Assembly (NCBI RefSeq): GCF_002240355.1
Contig: NZ_CP016353.1
Span: forward strand, 1-64,000
Source: Prauserella marina
Lineage (GTDB): Bacteria > Actinomycetota > Actinomycetes > Mycobacteriales > Pseudonocardiaceae
Direction: 5' to 3'
Length of the DNA: 64,000 nt
Of this stretch, positions 1 through 12,609 are shown piece after piece. The position numbers and the translations under genes were made by a program. The notes beneath the pieces are model-generated. The model made no database searches. It saw nothing but the letters and a program-made list of their open reading frames with translations, and was not told the origin of the DNA. Within the stretch, counting starts at the first letter, position 1. Each line of letters opens with the position of its first letter.

Positions 1-48
1 ATGTGGCTGTCAAACCGGCTGAGGTCGAGGGGAGGGGAGCGGAGCAGC

Positions 49-1692
49 GTGTCTGAGCATCAGTTGAACCTGGCGGTCGTGTGGGAACAGGTTGTCAGGG
101 AACTCGCGGACGGCACGCTTTCGCCCCAGCAACGAGCATGGATGCGGGTTACCCGCCCCATCGGGCTACTCGACGGCACCGCGCTGCTTGCCGCGCCGAG
201 TGACTTCGCGAAGGAAGCCATCGAGCGCGCGCTGCGCGAGCCGATCACCAAAGCACTGTCCCGCCGCCTCGGCAGGGACGTCTCGCTCGCCGTCAAGGTC
301 GACACCGCCGACAGCGCGCCTGCCCCGAGTGCACCCAGTCGATACGCGGCGTCACCCGCCAGGACGGACAACGGCAACGGACAGCGGCCGGAGAAACCAC
401 CGCTGCCTCCCGCCGACGAGACGATCACCGTCCCCGCCGTGCGGCATCAGCGTGCCGAGCCGCAGGACCCGAGGCCGATGCCGCCGCCAATGCCCCCTCC
501 GATGCCGAAGAGCACCCTCGAACACGGAGACGACGGCGAAGAAGAGGTGGACGAGGAAGGCGAGGCGCTCGCCGCCGTTCACGAGATCTGGCCGACCTTC
601 TCTGGTCGGCCGGTGGCAGGCCAGCCCTACACGGCTCCCGCCCAGCCGCAGACATCGAAGACCCGGCTCAACGAGAAGTACACCTTCGACACGTTCGTCA
701 TCGGCGCTTCCAACCGGTTCGCCCACGCCGCCGCGGTCGCGGTGGCCGAGGCGCCGTCCAGGGCATACAACCCGTTGTTCATCTGGGGAGAATCCGGGCT
801 GGGCAAGACCCACCTGCTGCACGCGGTCGGGCACTACGCGCAGCGCCTGTTCCCCGGCATGCGCGTGCGCTACGTCTCCACTGAAGAGTTCACCAACGAC
901 TTCATCAACTCGCTGCGAGACGACCGCAAGGTCGCGTTCCAGCGGCGGTATCGAGATATCGACATCCTTCTCGTCGACGACATCCAGTTCCTCGAAGGCA
1001 AGGAAGGAACCCAGGAGGAGTTCTTCCATACCTTCAATACGCTGCACAACGCGAACAAACAGATCGTCGTCTCCTCCGACCGGCCGCCCAAGCGCCTCGA
1101 AACGCTCGAAGACCGACTCAGGACCAGGTTCGAGTGGGGGCTGATCACCGACATCCAGCCTCCCGAGCTTGAGACCCGCATCGCGATCCTCCGCAAGAAG
1201 GCCGCGCAGGACCGGCTCGCGGTACCGGGCGACGTTCTTGAGTTCATCGCCGCCCGCATCGAGGCGAACATCAGGGAGCTGGAGGGGGCGCTCATTCGCG
1301 TCACCGCGTTCGCGTCGCTCAATCAACAGCCCGTCGACGTCGGGCTCGCGGAGATCGTGTTGCGCGACCTCATTCCCGATTCACAGGCACCTGAAATCAG
1401 TGCTCCCACGATCATGGGAGTGACCGCCGAGTTCTTCGACGTCACGCTTGAGGATCTGTGCGGGCCTGGCAAGACGAAGGCGCTCGCGACCGCACGGCAG
1501 ATCGCCATGTACCTGTGCAGGGAGCTCACCGACATGTCGTTGCCCCGCATCGGGCAGACCTTCGGTGGCAGGGACCACACCACCGTCATGCACGCGGACA
1601 AGAAGATCCGCAAGGAGATGGCGGAGCGAAGGCGCATCTACGACCAGGTCCAGGAGCTCACCTCCAGGATCAAGCAGCGCGCCCGCCAGTAG
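49..1692 (+). CDS. dnaA: Chromosomal replication initiator DnaA
   Basis: Initiator ATPase that binds DnaA boxes in oriC and opens the origin. The chosen GTG start at 49 follows a strong GGAGG-type ribosome site, giving 547 aa; an in-frame ATG at position 1 would add 16 residues, but that stretch is itself the purine-rich leader. Visible: N-terminal domain I ([14 protein letters not shown]), a long Pro-rich acidic linker (about residues 85-200), AAA+ domain with Walker [12 protein letters not shown] and Walker [15 protein letters not shown], and domain IV with the box-recognition signature [14 protein letters not shown] near the C terminus. It lies directly upstream of the DnaA-box region, the usual arrangement. 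The promoter lies outside the window. Confidence 0.97.
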   Translation: MSEHQLNLAVVWEQVVRELADGTLSPQQRAWMRVTRPIGLLDGTALLAAPSDFAKEAIERALREPITKALSRRLGRDVSLAVKVDTADSAPAPSAPSRYAASPARTDNGNGQRPEKPPLPPADETITVPAVRHQRAEPQDPRPMPPPMPPPMPKSTLEHGDDGEEEVDEEGEALAAVHEIWPTFSGRPVAGQPYTAPAQPQTSKTRLNEKYTFDTFVIGASNRFAHAAAVAVAEAPSRAYNPLFIWGESGLGKTHLLHAVGHYAQRLFPGMRVRYVSTEEFTNDFINSLRDDRKVAFQRRYRDIDILLVDDIQFLEGKEGTQEEFFHTFNTLHNANKQIVVSSDRPPKRLETLEDRLRTRFEWGLITDIQPPELETRIAILRKKAAQDRLAVPGDVLEFIAARIEANIRELEGALIRVTAFASLNQQPVDVGLAEIVLRDLIPDSQAPEISAPTIMGVTAEFFDVTLEDLCGPGKTKALATARQIAMYLCRELTDMSLPRIGQTFGGRDHTTVMHADKKIRKEMAERRRIYDQVQELTSRIKQRARQ

Positions 1693-1964
1693 GCGCGCGA
1701 CAACTCCTCTTTCCTTACTCTCCATTCGCCGGTTCAGGCCGCGCCGCGCTGTCGCGCGCTCCTTCCTTCCCTACGTGTGGAAGCGGCCCGCGACAGCGCC
1801 CCACAGCTCGCTTTCCCGCGCGCCATTTCGTCGCTCGACGGTCGCGTGAGCACCCGGCGGCACCGGATCTGAGCGACGAAAGTGCTTGTATGCCAAAGCT
1901 TTTGTCACCCGGCGGAGCGATCCGGGTCACTTTTCTTCAGTGGGCAGCCTGGGTACAGCTCGAC

Positions 1965-2200
1965 CCACACCTGGGGACAAACCTGTGGAAACCTGGGGAC
2001 AACTGTGGATCGCTTGCGGACAACCAAAATCCGTCCACCGGCCGCCGGATCAGTCCACCGATCCACCACCAGGGATATCCACACCTACGCGAGTACACAG
2101 ACCTGCGAAGACAAGCGCTATCCACACAACCCACAGCCCCTACTACTACGACTGAACAAAGATCTCTCTGAAGAAAAACAAAACAAAAACAAGCGATCCG
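1965..2200. other. oriC: Chromosomal replication origin oriC
   Basis: The dnaA-dnaN gap (1693-2446) holds a dense cluster of DnaA-box-like 9-mers. On the + strand: TGGGGACAA at 1972 and 1994, TGTGGATCG at 2004, TGCGGACAA at 2015. In the opposite orientation: ATATCCACA at 2075 and CTATCCACA at 2118, with weaker GTCCACC copies at about 2032 and 2052. An A-rich stretch, unusual for this genome, at 2171-2195 is a plausible unwinding element. 1693-1950 shows no gene; 2200-2446 is the dnaN leader and presumably holds its promoter. Box strengths are judged by eye against TTGTCCACA/TTATCCACA. Confidence 0.9.
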
Positions 2201-2446
2201 CGAAGCTGGGGACATCTCGCCGTTGGCTTGGTCGGGCCGAGATGACGGCAGGCACCAAGACGCTCTAACGTGGAAACCCACACCCCGGTCCGTTCGGCCG
2301 GTGCCGTCGGCTGCGACGCACCGCAACTGAGCGAACCCACACAGCCATTACTCCACTCCCGTCTTCGCGTTTGTCGGCGACGGCAGCGGGAGTTGTTTGT
2401 CGATCTTTCGAGCTGAAAAGGGCTCGGCTGTCGAAAGGATGCGCGC

Positions 2447-3580
2447 ATGAAAATCCGCGTCGAGCGTGATGGGCTTGCTGACGCTGTCGCCTGGGTGGCC
2501 CGCAGCCTGCCGTCCAGGCCGCCGGTTCCGGTGCTGGGTGGCGTGTTGCTCGACGCGGGTGCCGACGGCGGATCGGATGCGCTGACGGTCTCCGGATTCG
2601 ACTACGAGGTCTCCGCGACCGTCGGCGTTCCCGCGACGATCGCCGACGGCGGACGCACGCTCGTGTCCGGCCGATTGCTTGCCGACATCACGAAAGCCCT
2701 TCCCGCTCAACCGGTCGAGATCGCCGTCGACGGCGCACGCGCCACCATCACGTGTGGCAACGCGCGATTCAGCCTGCCGACGATGCCGGTCGAGGACTAC
2801 CCTCAGCTCCCGGCCCAACCGGATCTTGCCGGTGAGGTGGCAGGCGAAGCCTTCGCCCAAGCCGTCTCGCAGGTCGCGGTGGCGGCTGGCAAGGACGACA
2901 CCCTGCCGATGCTCACCGGCATGCGCCTCGAAATCACCGGCAACACGCTGACCCTCGTCGCGACGGACCGCTTCCGGCTCGCGATGCGGGAGTTCGAATG
3001 GCAGCCGGCCGAAGGGCTCACGGACGCGTCGGTTCTCGTTCCCGCTCGTACGCTCGCCGATGCCGCGAAGGCGCTCGGCGCCTCTGGCGCGACCGTGCAG
3101 ATCGGACTCGCGAGCGGAGACGGGCTGCTCGGGCTCACCGGATCCGGTCGTTACACGACAACCCGCCTTCTCGACGCGGAGTTCCCCCCTTACCGGCAGT
3201 TGCTTCCTTCCCAGCACACTTCCCGCGCGGTACTCGGCGTTTCGACGCTCGCCGAAGCGATCAAGCGCGTGTCGCTCGTCGCGGAGCGCGGAACCCAGGT
3301 GCGACTCGAATTCACCGAGGGAACGTTGCGGCTCTCGGCAGGTGGCGACGACGAGGGGAGCGCCGAGGAAGAACTGCCCGTCGACTACGAGGGCGAGCCC
3401 GTCACGATCGCGTTCAACCCCGGTTACCTCGTCGACGGCCTCGGCGCGTTGCACACCGATCGGGCCGAATTGACTTTCACGACCCCCAACCGTCCGGCGT
3501 TGATCAAGCCGGCCGACGACAATGGCGACGTGGTGCCCGGTTACCTCTATCTGCTGATGCCGGTCCGCCTTCCCGGCTGA
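2447..3580 (+). CDS. dnaN: DNA polymerase III beta sliding clamp
   Basis: Ring-shaped processivity clamp of the replicative polymerase, 377 aa, the usual actinobacterial length. It begins [20 protein letters not shown] and shows the three repeated clamp domains. The second domain carries [12 protein letters not shown] and [13 protein letters not shown], and the C terminus ends [13 protein letters not shown], containing the conserved MPVR-type end that lines the hydrophobic partner pocket. ATG start shortly after a GAAAGGAT purine tract. First gene after oriC and followed within 40 bp by gnd, so dnaN-gnd-recF-dciA are probably co-transcribed. Confidence 0.97.
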   Translation: MKIRVERDGLADAVAWVARSLPSRPPVPVLGGVLLDAGADGGSDALTVSGFDYEVSATVGVPATIADGGRTLVSGRLLADITKALPAQPVEIAVDGARATITCGNARFSLPTMPVEDYPQLPAQPDLAGEVAGEAFAQAVSQVAVAAGKDDTLPMLTGMRLEITGNTLTLVATDRFRLAMREFEWQPAEGLTDASVLVPARTLADAAKALGASGATVQIGLASGDGLLGLTGSGRYTTTRLLDAEFPPYRQLLPSQHTSRAVLGVSTLAEAIKRVSLVAERGTQVRLEFTEGTLRLSAGGDDEGSAEEELPVDYEGEPVTIAFNPGYLVDGLGALHTDRAELTFTTPNRPALIKPADDNGDVVPGYLYLLMPVRLPG

Positions 3581-3617
3581 GCACCGCACGCAAGCACGAC
3601 CCCGAAGGGACAACTCC

Positions 3618-4508
3618 ATGGTTCAGCTCGGACTCGTCGGCCTTGGCAAAATGGGCTTCAACATGCGGGAACGCCTGCGCGCGGCAGGCCACGAGGTCGT
3701 CGGATACGACCGCGCCGCCGACGTGAGTGACACCGCCTCGCTCGCCGATCTCGTCGCCGCGCTCGACGCTCCCCGGATGGTGTGGGTGATGGTGCCCGCC
3801 GGCGACGCGACGAGTCAGACGGTGCTCGAACTGCGGGACCTGCTCAGCGAGGGCGATCTCCTGATCGACGGCGGGAACTCGCGCTACACCGAGGACAAGG
3901 TCAACGCCGGATTGCTTGGTGAGAAGGGGATCGGCTACCTCGACGTCGGAGTGTCCGGCGGGGTCTGGGGCAAGGAAAACGGCTACGGCCTGATGGCGGG
4001 AGGCTCCGCCGAGGACATCGAGCGGGCGATGCCGATCTTCGATTCGTTGCGTCCGGAGGGACCTCGCGAGGAAGGCTTCGCGCACGCGGGCCCAGTCGGC
4101 GCGGGGCACTACGCGAAGATGGTGCACAACGGCATCGAGTACGGCCTGATGCAGGCTTACGCGGAGGGCTTCGAACTGCTCGAAGCCTCCGACGTCATCG
4201 AAAACGTGCCCGCGGTGATCAAAGCATGGCAGCGGGGAACCGTCGTCCGGTCGTGGTTGCTCGACCTGTTGGTCCGCGCTCTCGACGAGGATCCGGAACT
4301 GGACGACCTCGAAGGATACGTCGAGGATTCCGGTGAAGGCCGGTGGACGCTGGAAGAAGCCATCAACAACGCGGTTCCCGCGCCCGTCATCTCGGCGGCG
4401 TTGTTCGCGCGATTCGCATCCCGGCAGGAGGATTCGGCCGCGATGCGCGCGGTGGCGGCGTTGCGCAACCAGTTCGGCGGGCACTCGGTCAAGAAGATCG
4501 TCGAATAG
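3618..4508 (+). CDS. gnd: 6-phosphogluconate dehydrogenase (decarboxylating), short type
   Basis: Converts 6-phosphogluconate to ribulose 5-phosphate in the oxidative pentose phosphate pathway. 296 aa, the short form, against about 470 aa for the classical enzyme. The N-terminal Rossmann motif GLVGLGKMGFNM, the substrate loop DGGNSRYTED, and GVSGGVWGKENGYGLMAGG are all present; the lysine in AKMVHNGIEYGLMQ is the expected catalytic residue. The short form often prefers NAD, but the cofactor cannot be decided here. Its position between dnaN and recF is conserved in Streptomyces and relatives. Ends 12 bp before recF. Confidence 0.93.
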   Translation: MVQLGLVGLGKMGFNMRERLRAAGHEVVGYDRAADVSDTASLADLVAALDAPRMVWVMVPAGDATSQTVLELRDLLSEGDLLIDGGNSRYTEDKVNAGLLGEKGIGYLDVGVSGGVWGKENGYGLMAGGSAEDIERAMPIFDSLRPEGPREEGFAHAGPVGAGHYAKMVHNGIEYGLMQAYAEGFELLEASDVIENVPAVIKAWQRGTVVRSWLLDLLVRALDEDPELDDLEGYVEDSGEGRWTLEEAINNAVPAPVISAALFARFASRQEDSAAMRAVAALRNQFGGHSVKKIVE

Positions 4509-4520
4509 GTACGGCTACTC

Positions 4521-5672
4521 GTGTACCTCCGTCACCTCCAGGTGACCGACTTCCGATCGTGGGAACACGTCGACCTTCCGCTCGAACCCGGCGCGACCGT
4601 CCTTGTCGGGCAGAACGGCAGGGGGAAGACAAACCTGATCGAGGCGATCGGTTACGTGGCCACGCTGGGTTCACACCGGGTCGCCAACGATGCACCTCTC
4701 ATCAGGCAGGGCAGTGAGCGGGCGCTCGTGCGCGTCGCTGTGGTCAACGAGGGCAGAGAACTCACGGTCGAGCTGGAGATCGCGCCGGGCAGGGCCAACA
4801 GAGCCAGGGTCAACAGGGGCGCGGTCGGCAGGCCACGCGATGTACTCGGGATCCTGCGGACCGTGTTGTTCGCGCCGGAGGACCTTGCCCTCGTACGCGG
4901 CGACCCAGGAGAACGGCGCCGGTTTCTCGACGAGTTGCTCGTGTTGCGCGCTCCCCGGTACGCGGGGGTGCGCAGTGACTACGAGAAGGTCTTGCGGCAG
5001 CGCAACGCGCTGTTGAAAACAGCAGGCAAGCGCAAGGGCGACGATCCTTACGCGCTGTCGACCCTTGAGGTGTGGGACAACCACCTCGCGACGGCGGGGG
5101 CACAGCTGCTCGCGGCCAGGTTGAATCTGGTGGCCGACCTCGCACCACACACGGCGGCAGCCTATGCGGGAGTGGCTCCCGATTCGCGGCCGGTCCAGAT
5201 CAGCTATCGCTCCAGCCTGGGTGAGGCGCTACCGGCGGATTACGGTGTTCCCGGTGGTCAGCGAGCTGAAGAGGAGACGCTGGCCGGGATCCTCGTCGAG
5301 GCGCTCGGCGCGTCGCGCGCCGCGGAACTGGAGCGTGGGGTAAGCCTGGTCGGACCACACCGGGACGAGCTTGAGCTCATGCTCGGCGACGCTCCGGCGA
5401 AGGGGTACGCCAGCCACGGGGAGTCATGGTCGTACGCGCTCGCGCTGCGGCTCGGTTCCTACGAGTTGCTTCGTGCCGAGGCAGGGGGTGAACCGGTGTT
5501 GCTGCTCGACGACGTTTTCGCCGAACTGGATCGCAAGAGAAGAGCCAAGCTCGCCGAGGTAGCAGTGAGTGCCGAGCAGGTGCTGGTCACCGCGGCTGTG
5601 GATGAGGACGTCCCCGCGGAGCTGACCGGAGTCCGCTACACGGTTTCGGAGGGTGAGGTGCAACGTGCCTGA
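4521..5672 (+). CDS. recF: DNA replication/repair protein RecF
   Basis: SMC-like ATPase that, in the known RecFOR pathway, helps load RecA at gapped DNA. 383 aa from a GTG start. Visible motifs: [14 protein letters not shown] at the N terminus, Walker [19 protein letters not shown]-type signature area [18 protein letters not shown], and Walker [12 protein letters not shown]. The gene ends shortly before a DnaA-box cluster and dciA. Confidence 0.95.
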   Translation: MYLRHLQVTDFRSWEHVDLPLEPGATVLVGQNGRGKTNLIEAIGYVATLGSHRVANDAPLIRQGSERALVRVAVVNEGRELTVELEIAPGRANRARVNRGAVGRPRDVLGILRTVLFAPEDLALVRGDPGERRRFLDELLVLRAPRYAGVRSDYEKVLRQRNALLKTAGKRKGDDPYALSTLEVWDNHLATAGAQLLAARLNLVADLAPHTAAAYAGVAPDSRPVQISYRSSLGEALPADYGVPGGQRAEEETLAGILVEALGASRAAELERGVSLVGPHRDELELMLGDAPAKGYASHGESWSYALALRLGSYELLRAEAGGEPVLLLDDVFAELDRKRRAKLAEVAVSAEQVLVTAAVDEDVPAELTGVRYTVSEGEVQRA

Positions 5673-5738
5673 TCAGACGGGTGCGCACAAAGAACGGCAA
5701 CCCGGCGTGAGGGGGGCCACAGCATTTGCCCACCTATC

Positions 5739-5768
5739 TGGGGATAAGTCTGTGGATAGTGTGGATAA
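5739..5768. promoter_or_regulatory. Tandem DnaA-box cluster upstream of dciA
   Basis: Three same-orientation 9-mers lie in 30 bp: TGGGGATAA at 5739-5747, TGTGGATAG at 5751-5759 and TGTGGATAA at 5760-5768. The last is a perfect consensus box (complement TTATCCACA) and abuts the second. They sit between the recF stop and the preferred dciA start, so they could autoregulate dciA/gyrB or titrate DnaA. Confidence 0.65.
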
Positions 5769-5793
5769 CACGGCAAATCTGTTATCGCCGCGC

Positions 5794-6435
5794 GTGACTG
5801 AAGGCCCAAATGAGGCGGTCAATACCCCTCGGGTGGGCGGTTTCGTAAGTGAGTCCCCCAAACGTGACACCGAGCGTAACATCGTGGCTGGGCCAAATGA
5901 GCCGGGGTCAGCAGACCATCCACAGGGCCGTGACCTCGCTCGGGCCGCGCTGGACGCGGCGCGGCAACGCGCGGCGGCGAGGGGGACAGAGCCCGGTTAC
6001 CGCAAGCCCGGTCGAGCGGGCAAGGGCGGTTCCCGGCAAAACCCGCGTCGACGTCGCTGGTCGGGGCCCGGAGTCGACGAGAGGGACCCGCAGCCGCTGG
6101 GCAGGCTTGCATCGCGGATGGCGACTCAAATGGGTTGGGGAGAACAGCTCGCCAACGGGCAGGTGTTCGGACAGTGGGTTCGGCTCGTCGGGGAAGAGGT
6201 AGCCGAGCACGCGCAGCCGGTGGCGCTGAAGGACGGCGAGCTCACCGTACGGGCAAGCTCGACCGCCTGGGCTACCCAGCTGCGGTTGCTGCAACGGCAG
6301 TTGCTGGCGAAGATCGCCAAGGGCGTCGGTCACGGCGTCGTGAAGCGCATGCGGATCCAGGGTCCGACAGCGCCGAGTTGGCGAAAGGGGCCACGCCATG
6401 TTCCAGGTCGAGGGCCTCGCGATACATACGGCTAG
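5794..6435 (+). CDS. dciA: DciA-type replicative helicase loader (DUF721)
   Basis: DUF721/DciA proteins are the ancestral bacterial DnaB-helicase loaders. The C-terminal half carries the family core: LGRLASRMATQMGWGEQL, FGQWVRLVGEEVAEHAQP, and the basic KH-like segment with STAWATQLRLLQRQLL. A GRDLARAALDAARQRAA helix precedes a basic linker. The GTG at 5794 (reading MTEGPNE) gives 213 aa and is preferred because it leaves the DnaA boxes at 5739-5768 non-coding; the same frame is open up to a GTG at 5653 overlapping recF. Position recF-dciA-gyrB is conserved in actinobacteria. Confidence 0.85.
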   Translation: MTEGPNEAVNTPRVGGFVSESPKRDTERNIVAGPNEPGSADHPQGRDLARAALDAARQRAAARGTEPGYRKPGRAGKGGSRQNPRRRRWSGPGVDERDPQPLGRLASRMATQMGWGEQLANGQVFGQWVRLVGEEVAEHAQPVALKDGELTVRASSTAWATQLRLLQRQLLAKIAKGVGHGVVKRMRIQGPTAPSWRKGPRHVPGRGPRDTYG

Positions 6436-6521
6436 CCGAGGGGACCGGTCACCCGCCAGAGTGGGACAGCCTGGGCAAGCCGAGACGGCGCGAGACGCCC
6501 ATTGGCCACTGCCGGACTCAT

Positions 6522-6557
6522 CCTGATTTGAGTTCGCCCCCCTGTGACGAAATCAGG
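6522..6557. promoter_or_regulatory. Inverted repeat in the gyrB leader
   Basis: Arms CCTGATTT (6522-6529) and AAATCAGG (6550-6557) with a 20-base spacer lie in the 268-base gap before gyrB. This could be a weak terminator after dciA or a regulatory hairpin or operator for supercoiling-dependent gyrB expression. The AT-richer stretch at 6590-6610 (AACTTATAGGGG) downstream is a possible -10 region. No better promoter is evident. Confidence 0.35.
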
Positions 6558-6676
6558 GGTGTCCTTGGTGCATGTGAGCACGACTGGCCAAGTAAACTTA
6601 TAGGGGTAAGCCGGATTGGTGCCGGACGAGTATCAACTGGTGTGCCCGACGGAGGCACGCCTCGCGTGTGTCCTGA

Positions 6677-8668
<1,992 letters not shown>

Positions 8669-8714
8669 CCCCGTACCTGTCGTCCACTGAGGACTGTCCA
8701 ACCAAGAAGGACCT

Positions 8715-11270
8715 ATGACGGAAACCTTGCCGCCGGAGAACGACCGGGTCGAACCGGTCGACATCCAGCAGGAAATGCAGCGCTCCTACATCGACTACGC
8801 GATGAGCGTGATCGTGTCGAGGGCGCTGCCAGACGTGCGCGATGGCCTCAAGCCGGTTCACCGCCGCGTGCTCTACTCGATGTTCGATTCCGGTTTCCGG
8901 CCGGAGCGCGGTTACAACAAGTGTTCGCGCGTCGTCGGTGACGTGATGGGTAACTATCACCCGCACGGTGACTCCGCGATCTACGACGCGCTCGTCCGGC
9001 TCGCGCAGCGCTGGTCGATGCGGTACCCGCTCATCGATGGTCAGGGCAACTTCGGATCTCCTGGCAACGACCCCGCCGCCGCCATGCGGTACACGGAGTC
9101 GCGGCTCGCGCCGCTCGCCATGGAGATGCTGAAGGACATCGAAGAGGAGACCGTCGACTTCTCCGACAACTACGACGGTCGTACCCAGGAACCCGATGTC
9201 CTGCCGAGCCGGATTCCGAACCTCCTCGTCAACGGTGGTTCGGGCATCGCCGTCGGTATGGCGACCAACATCCCGCCGCACAACCTGCGGGAGGTGGCCG
9301 ACGGTGTCGTGTGGGCACTGGACAACCCTGAGGCCGACGACGACGAAACACTCGCCGCGCTCATGCAGCGGATCAAGGGACCCGACTTTCCCACCAAGGG
9401 CCTCATTCTCGGTACGCAAGGCATTTCGGACGCGTACCGCACCGGCCGTGGTTCGGTCCGAATGCGGGCTGTCGTCGAGGTCGAGGAAGACGCGAAGGGG
9501 CGTACGACGCTCGTCGTCACCGAGCTGCCGTACCAGGTGAACCCCGACAACCTCGTTGAGAACATCGCGGCGCTCGTTCGCGACGGCAAGCTCACCGGTC
9601 TCGCCGACATCGCCGACGAGACCAACAGCCGCAGCGGTATGCGCATCGTGATCACGCTCAAGCGTGATGCGGTCGCCAAGGTCGTGCTGAACAACCTCTA
9701 CAAGCACACCCAGCTCCAGTACAACTTCGGCGTCAACATGCTGGCGCTCGTCGACGGTGTTCCGCGCACACTGCGGCTCGACCAGATCGTGCGGCACTAC
9801 GTCAAGCACCAGATCGAGGTCATCGTCAGGCGGACCCGGTACCGTCTGCGCAAGGCCGAGGAACGCGCCCACATCCTGCGTGGTCTGGTCAAGGCACTCG
9901 ACCACATCGACGAGGTCATCGCGCTGATTCGCCGGTCGCCGACCGTGGACGTGGCGCGCACCGGACTCATCGAATTGCTGGACATCGACGAGCTGCAAGC
10001 CACCGCGATCCTCGACATGCAGCTTCGCAGGCTGGCGGCGCTGGAACGGCAGAAGCTCGTCGAGGAACTGGCCGAGATCGAAGCCAAGATCGCCGACTTC
10101 CAGGACATTTTGGACCGTCCGGAGCGGCAGCGTTCCATCGTTCGTGAGGAACTGCTCGAAATCGTCGAGAAGCACGGCGACGAGCGGCGGACCCAGATCA
10201 TTCCGTTCGACGGCGAGGTTTCGGTCGAGGACCTCATCGCCGTCGAAGACGTGGTTGTCACCATTACCCGCACGGGTTACGCCAAGCGCACGAAGACCGA
10301 CCTTTACCGCTCACAGAAACGCGGCGGCAAGGGTGTTCAGGGCGCGACTCTCAAGCAGGACGACATCGTCCAGCACTTCTTCGTGTGCTCGACGCACGAC
10401 TGGATCCTGTTCTTCACCAACAAGGGCAGGGTGTATCGCGCGAAGGCGTACGATCTGCCGGAAGCCAGCAGGAACGCCCGTGGTCAGCACGTGGCCAACC
10501 TGCTCGCTTTCCAGCCCGACGAGGCCATCGCCGGTGTCATTCAGATCCCGAACTACGAGGTCGCTCCCTACCTGGTGCTGGCGACACAAAAGGGGCTCGT
10601 CAAGAAGTCCAAGCTGAGCGATTTCGATTCGCCGCGCGCGGGTGGTCTGATCGGCATCAATTTGCGGGAAGGCGACGAATTGGTCGGTGCGGTGCTGGCC
10701 TCGGCGGACGACGACCTCCTGCTGGTTTCCTCCGACGGCCAGTCGATCCGCTTCCACGCCACGGACGAGGCGTTGCGGCCAATGGGAAGGGCGACGTCCG
10801 GTGTTCTCGGGATGCGGTTCAACGAAGGTGACGAACTGCTGGGCATCAGCGTGGTGAAGGAAGACACGTTCCTGCTTGTCGCCACCGACGGCGGGTATGC
10901 CAAACGGACACCGATCGAGGATTACCCGGTGCAAGGCCGTGGCGGTAAGGGAGTGCTGACCATTCAGCACGACCGTAAACGTGGCAGGCTGGTAGGTGCG
11001 CTCATCGTCGACGCGGACGACGAGCTGTACGCCATCACCGCGGCGGGCGGCGTCATCCGGACGCCGGCGGGGCAGGTGCGCAAGGCGGGCCGGCAAACGA
11101 AGGGTGTTCGGTTGATCAATCTCGACGAGGGCAACACCTTGCTGGCGGTGGCACGCAACGCGGACAAGCCATCGGACGTCCCCAACGGAGAAGAAGAAGC
11201 TAACGGGGAAGCCGAAGGCGACGACACAACGCAAGGCACTGTTAGCGTCGACGGCGCGGGATCTGACTAA
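8715..11270 (+). CDS. gyrA: DNA gyrase subunit A
   Basis: Breakage-reunion subunit of gyrase, 851 aa, preceded by AGAAGGACCT. The catalytic tyrosine lies in [12 protein letters not shown]. The quinolone pocket reads [14 protein letters not shown], with Ser and Asp at the resistance-determining positions, so nothing suggests quinolone resistance. The GyrA-box QKRGGKG in the C-terminal pinwheel marks gyrase rather than topoisomerase IV. An acidic tail of about 35 residues (rich in Glu, Gly, Asp) ends the protein, as in other actinobacterial GyrA. Confidence 0.98.
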   Translation: MTETLPPENDRVEPVDIQQEMQRSYIDYAMSVIVSRALPDVRDGLKPVHRRVLYSMFDSGFRPERGYNKCSRVVGDVMGNYHPHGDSAIYDALVRLAQRWSMRYPLIDGQGNFGSPGNDPAAAMRYTESRLAPLAMEMLKDIEEETVDFSDNYDGRTQEPDVLPSRIPNLLVNGGSGIAVGMATNIPPHNLREVADGVVWALDNPEADDDETLAALMQRIKGPDFPTKGLILGTQGISDAYRTGRGSVRMRAVVEVEEDAKGRTTLVVTELPYQVNPDNLVENIAALVRDGKLTGLADIADETNSRSGMRIVITLKRDAVAKVVLNNLYKHTQLQYNFGVNMLALVDGVPRTLRLDQIVRHYVKHQIEVIVRRTRYRLRKAEERAHILRGLVKALDHIDEVIALIRRSPTVDVARTGLIELLDIDELQATAILDMQLRRLAALERQKLVEELAEIEAKIADFQDILDRPERQRSIVREELLEIVEKHGDERRTQIIPFDGEVSVEDLIAVEDVVVTITRTGYAKRTKTDLYRSQKRGGKGVQGATLKQDDIVQHFFVCSTHDWILFFTNKGRVYRAKAYDLPEASRNARGQHVANLLAFQPDEAIAGVIQIPNYEVAPYLVLATQKGLVKKSKLSDFDSPRAGGLIGINLREGDELVGAVLASADDDLLLVSSDGQSIRFHATDEALRPMGRATSGVLGMRFNEGDELLGISVVKEDTFLLVATDGGYAKRTPIEDYPVQGRGGKGVLTIQHDRKRGRLVGALIVDADDELYAITAAGGVIRTPAGQVRKAGRQTKGVRLINLDEGNTLLAVARNADKPSDVPNGEEEANGEAEGDDTTQGTVSVDGAGSD

Positions 11271-11283
11271 GGACTGACCGCTT

Positions 11284-12039
11284 GTGACACCACCTGACAA
11301 CTCCGAACGGCGGGGCACCGGCGGCGGTGCGGTCGATGGACCGGCCGACTCGACCGGCGATGTCGCTCCGCCCTGGCAGCGAGTGGCCAAGGACAACGTC
11401 GGCGGTGCGTCCGCTCAGGAGGGTGAAGGATTCGGCGACCGGTGGTCCGGCGGCCAGGTGCCGCAGGAGGAGCCCCATTACCAGGGCCCGTATCCCAACG
11501 GGAGCAACGCCGACACCCAGATCGTCTCCGGCAGCGCGGCCAACCGCTTGTTCGGTGGCAACGCCACCGAGACCACGCAGCGGATGGGACAGGAGGGGCC
11601 GCAACAGGGTGGTGCCTCCGGGGGAAGGCCGAGGTCCGCGCCCACCAGCGCCCTTCGCCGCCCCGGTAGGGGGCCGCGAAGGGCGAGCCTGCAAATCAAG
11701 CGCTTCGACCCGTGGTCGGTGCTGAAACTGTCCCTGGTGCTCGGTGTCGCGTTGTTCCTCGTCTGGCTCGTCGCGGTCGGCGTGCTCTACACGGTGCTCG
11801 ACGGCATGGGCGTGTGGGACAAGGTCAACGGCACCTACACGTCGCTCGTCCAGGGTGACAGTGCCGATGCGGCAGGCGAACCACTCATCAGTGCGGGACG
11901 GGTCTTCGGCGTCGCCGCGATCGTCGGCGCGATCAACATCGTGCTCATCTCGGCACTCGCCACGGTGAGCGCCTTCATCTACAACGTGTCGGCTGACCTG
12001 GCCGGTGGCCTGGAGGTGACCCTCTCGGAGCGCGAGTGA
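11284..12039 (+). CDS. DUF3566 membrane protein
   Basis: 251 aa from GTG. The first about 135 residues are hydrophilic and low-complexity (Gly, Pro, Ser, Gln). The C-terminal DUF3566 domain has two membrane segments: VLKLSLVLGVALFLVWLVAV (about 143-162) and VFGVAAIVGAINIVLISALA (about 207-226). It starts 14 bp after gyrA and precedes tRNA-Ile, the same place as the Mycobacterium Rv0007-type protein. The function is not established. Confidence 0.85.
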   Translation: MTPPDNSERRGTGGGAVDGPADSTGDVAPPWQRVAKDNVGGASAQEGEGFGDRWSGGQVPQEEPHYQGPYPNGSNADTQIVSGSAANRLFGGNATETTQRMGQEGPQQGGASGGRPRSAPTSALRRPGRGPRRASLQIKRFDPWSVLKLSLVLGVALFLVWLVAVGVLYTVLDGMGVWDKVNGTYTSLVQGDSADAAGEPLISAGRVFGVAAIVGAINIVLISALATVSAFIYNVSADLAGGLEVTLSERE

Positions 12040-12087
12040 CCCGGTGCGGGAAGGCGACCAGCCGTCCTGTAAAGTTCACTGCGTTCC

Positions 12088-12161
12088 GGGCCCATAGCTC
12101 AGGCGGTTAGAGCGCTTCGCTGATAACGAAGAGGTCGGAGGTTCAAGTCCTCCTGGGCCCA
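12088..12161 (+). tRNA. tRNA-Ile (GAT)
   Basis: 74-base cloverleaf. Acceptor GGGCCCA pairs with TGGGCCC, the anticodon loop CTGATAA gives anticodon GAT at 12122-12124, and the T-arm contains GGTTCAAGTCC. The 3' CCA is not encoded. It follows gyrA-DUF3566 as in many actinobacteria. Confidence 0.97.
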
Positions 12162-12170
12162 CAGCAGATC

Positions 12171-12204
12171 AGCCCCCGTCTCCCCACCAGGGGAAACGGG
12201 GGCT
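12171..12204 (+). terminator. Hairpin terminator after tRNA-Ile
   Basis: Arms AGCCCCCGT (12171-12179) and ACGGGGGCT (12196-12204), with a secondary CCCC/GGGG pairing inside the loop. There is no clear U-run, which is usual for high-GC terminators. It lies 10 bases after the tRNA. Confidence 0.75.
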
Positions 12205-12365
12205 GAGTGACATTCTGGGAGCCTACGCCGCTTCGGTGTCCTTGTGGCCGAAGTTGTGTCCATCGAACCGTCTGTGCCCGACGAATTTCCGCGATTGCTG
12301 TAGGACGTTCGGCGGCTGGTTCCTGGCCCAGGACGGTGCGATCGTGTGTCCGTGCCAAGACACGG

Positions 12366-12587
12366 ATGACACGGGGTGAGGGCTGGCCGCTGTTTCAGGC
12401 TTGCCTCATGACACTGCTGGCGGCATTTCTCCTGTCGGAGGGTGCTCGGCGGTCGTACGACTGGTTGTGGCTGGCTACCACCGGGGTGGTCGCGGTTTGC
12501 GCGGTGGTCCACTGGGAGGTGTGGGCGTGGCGGCGCAGCGAACGTCGCGGTCCGGCGAAACAGCGTGGCGGATCTCGGAGTCATTGA
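12366..12587 (+). CDS. Small putative membrane protein
   Basis: 73 aa, unrecognised. It reads MTRGEGWPLFQACLMTLLAA, then a hydrophobic span LWLATTGVVAVCAVVHWEVW and a basic Arg-rich tail, so probably two membrane segments. A downstream ATG at 12408 is an alternative start. The ribosome site is weak, and the frame is open well upstream without clear coding character. It could be spurious. Confidence 0.45.
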   Translation: MTRGEGWPLFQACLMTLLAAFLLSEGARRSYDWLWLATTGVVAVCAVVHWEVWAWRRSERRGPAKQRGGSRSH

Positions 12588-12609
12588 AACGGTGGCCACG
12601 CTGACCGCA

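Noticed and set aside
1-48. ATG at position 1 as dnaA start
   Set aside because: The intervening segment is the purine-rich ribosome site for the GTG at 49, where the conserved domain I begins.
8715-11270. Topoisomerase IV ParC instead of GyrA
   Set aside because: GyrA-box QKRGGKG and gyrB adjacency identify gyrase.
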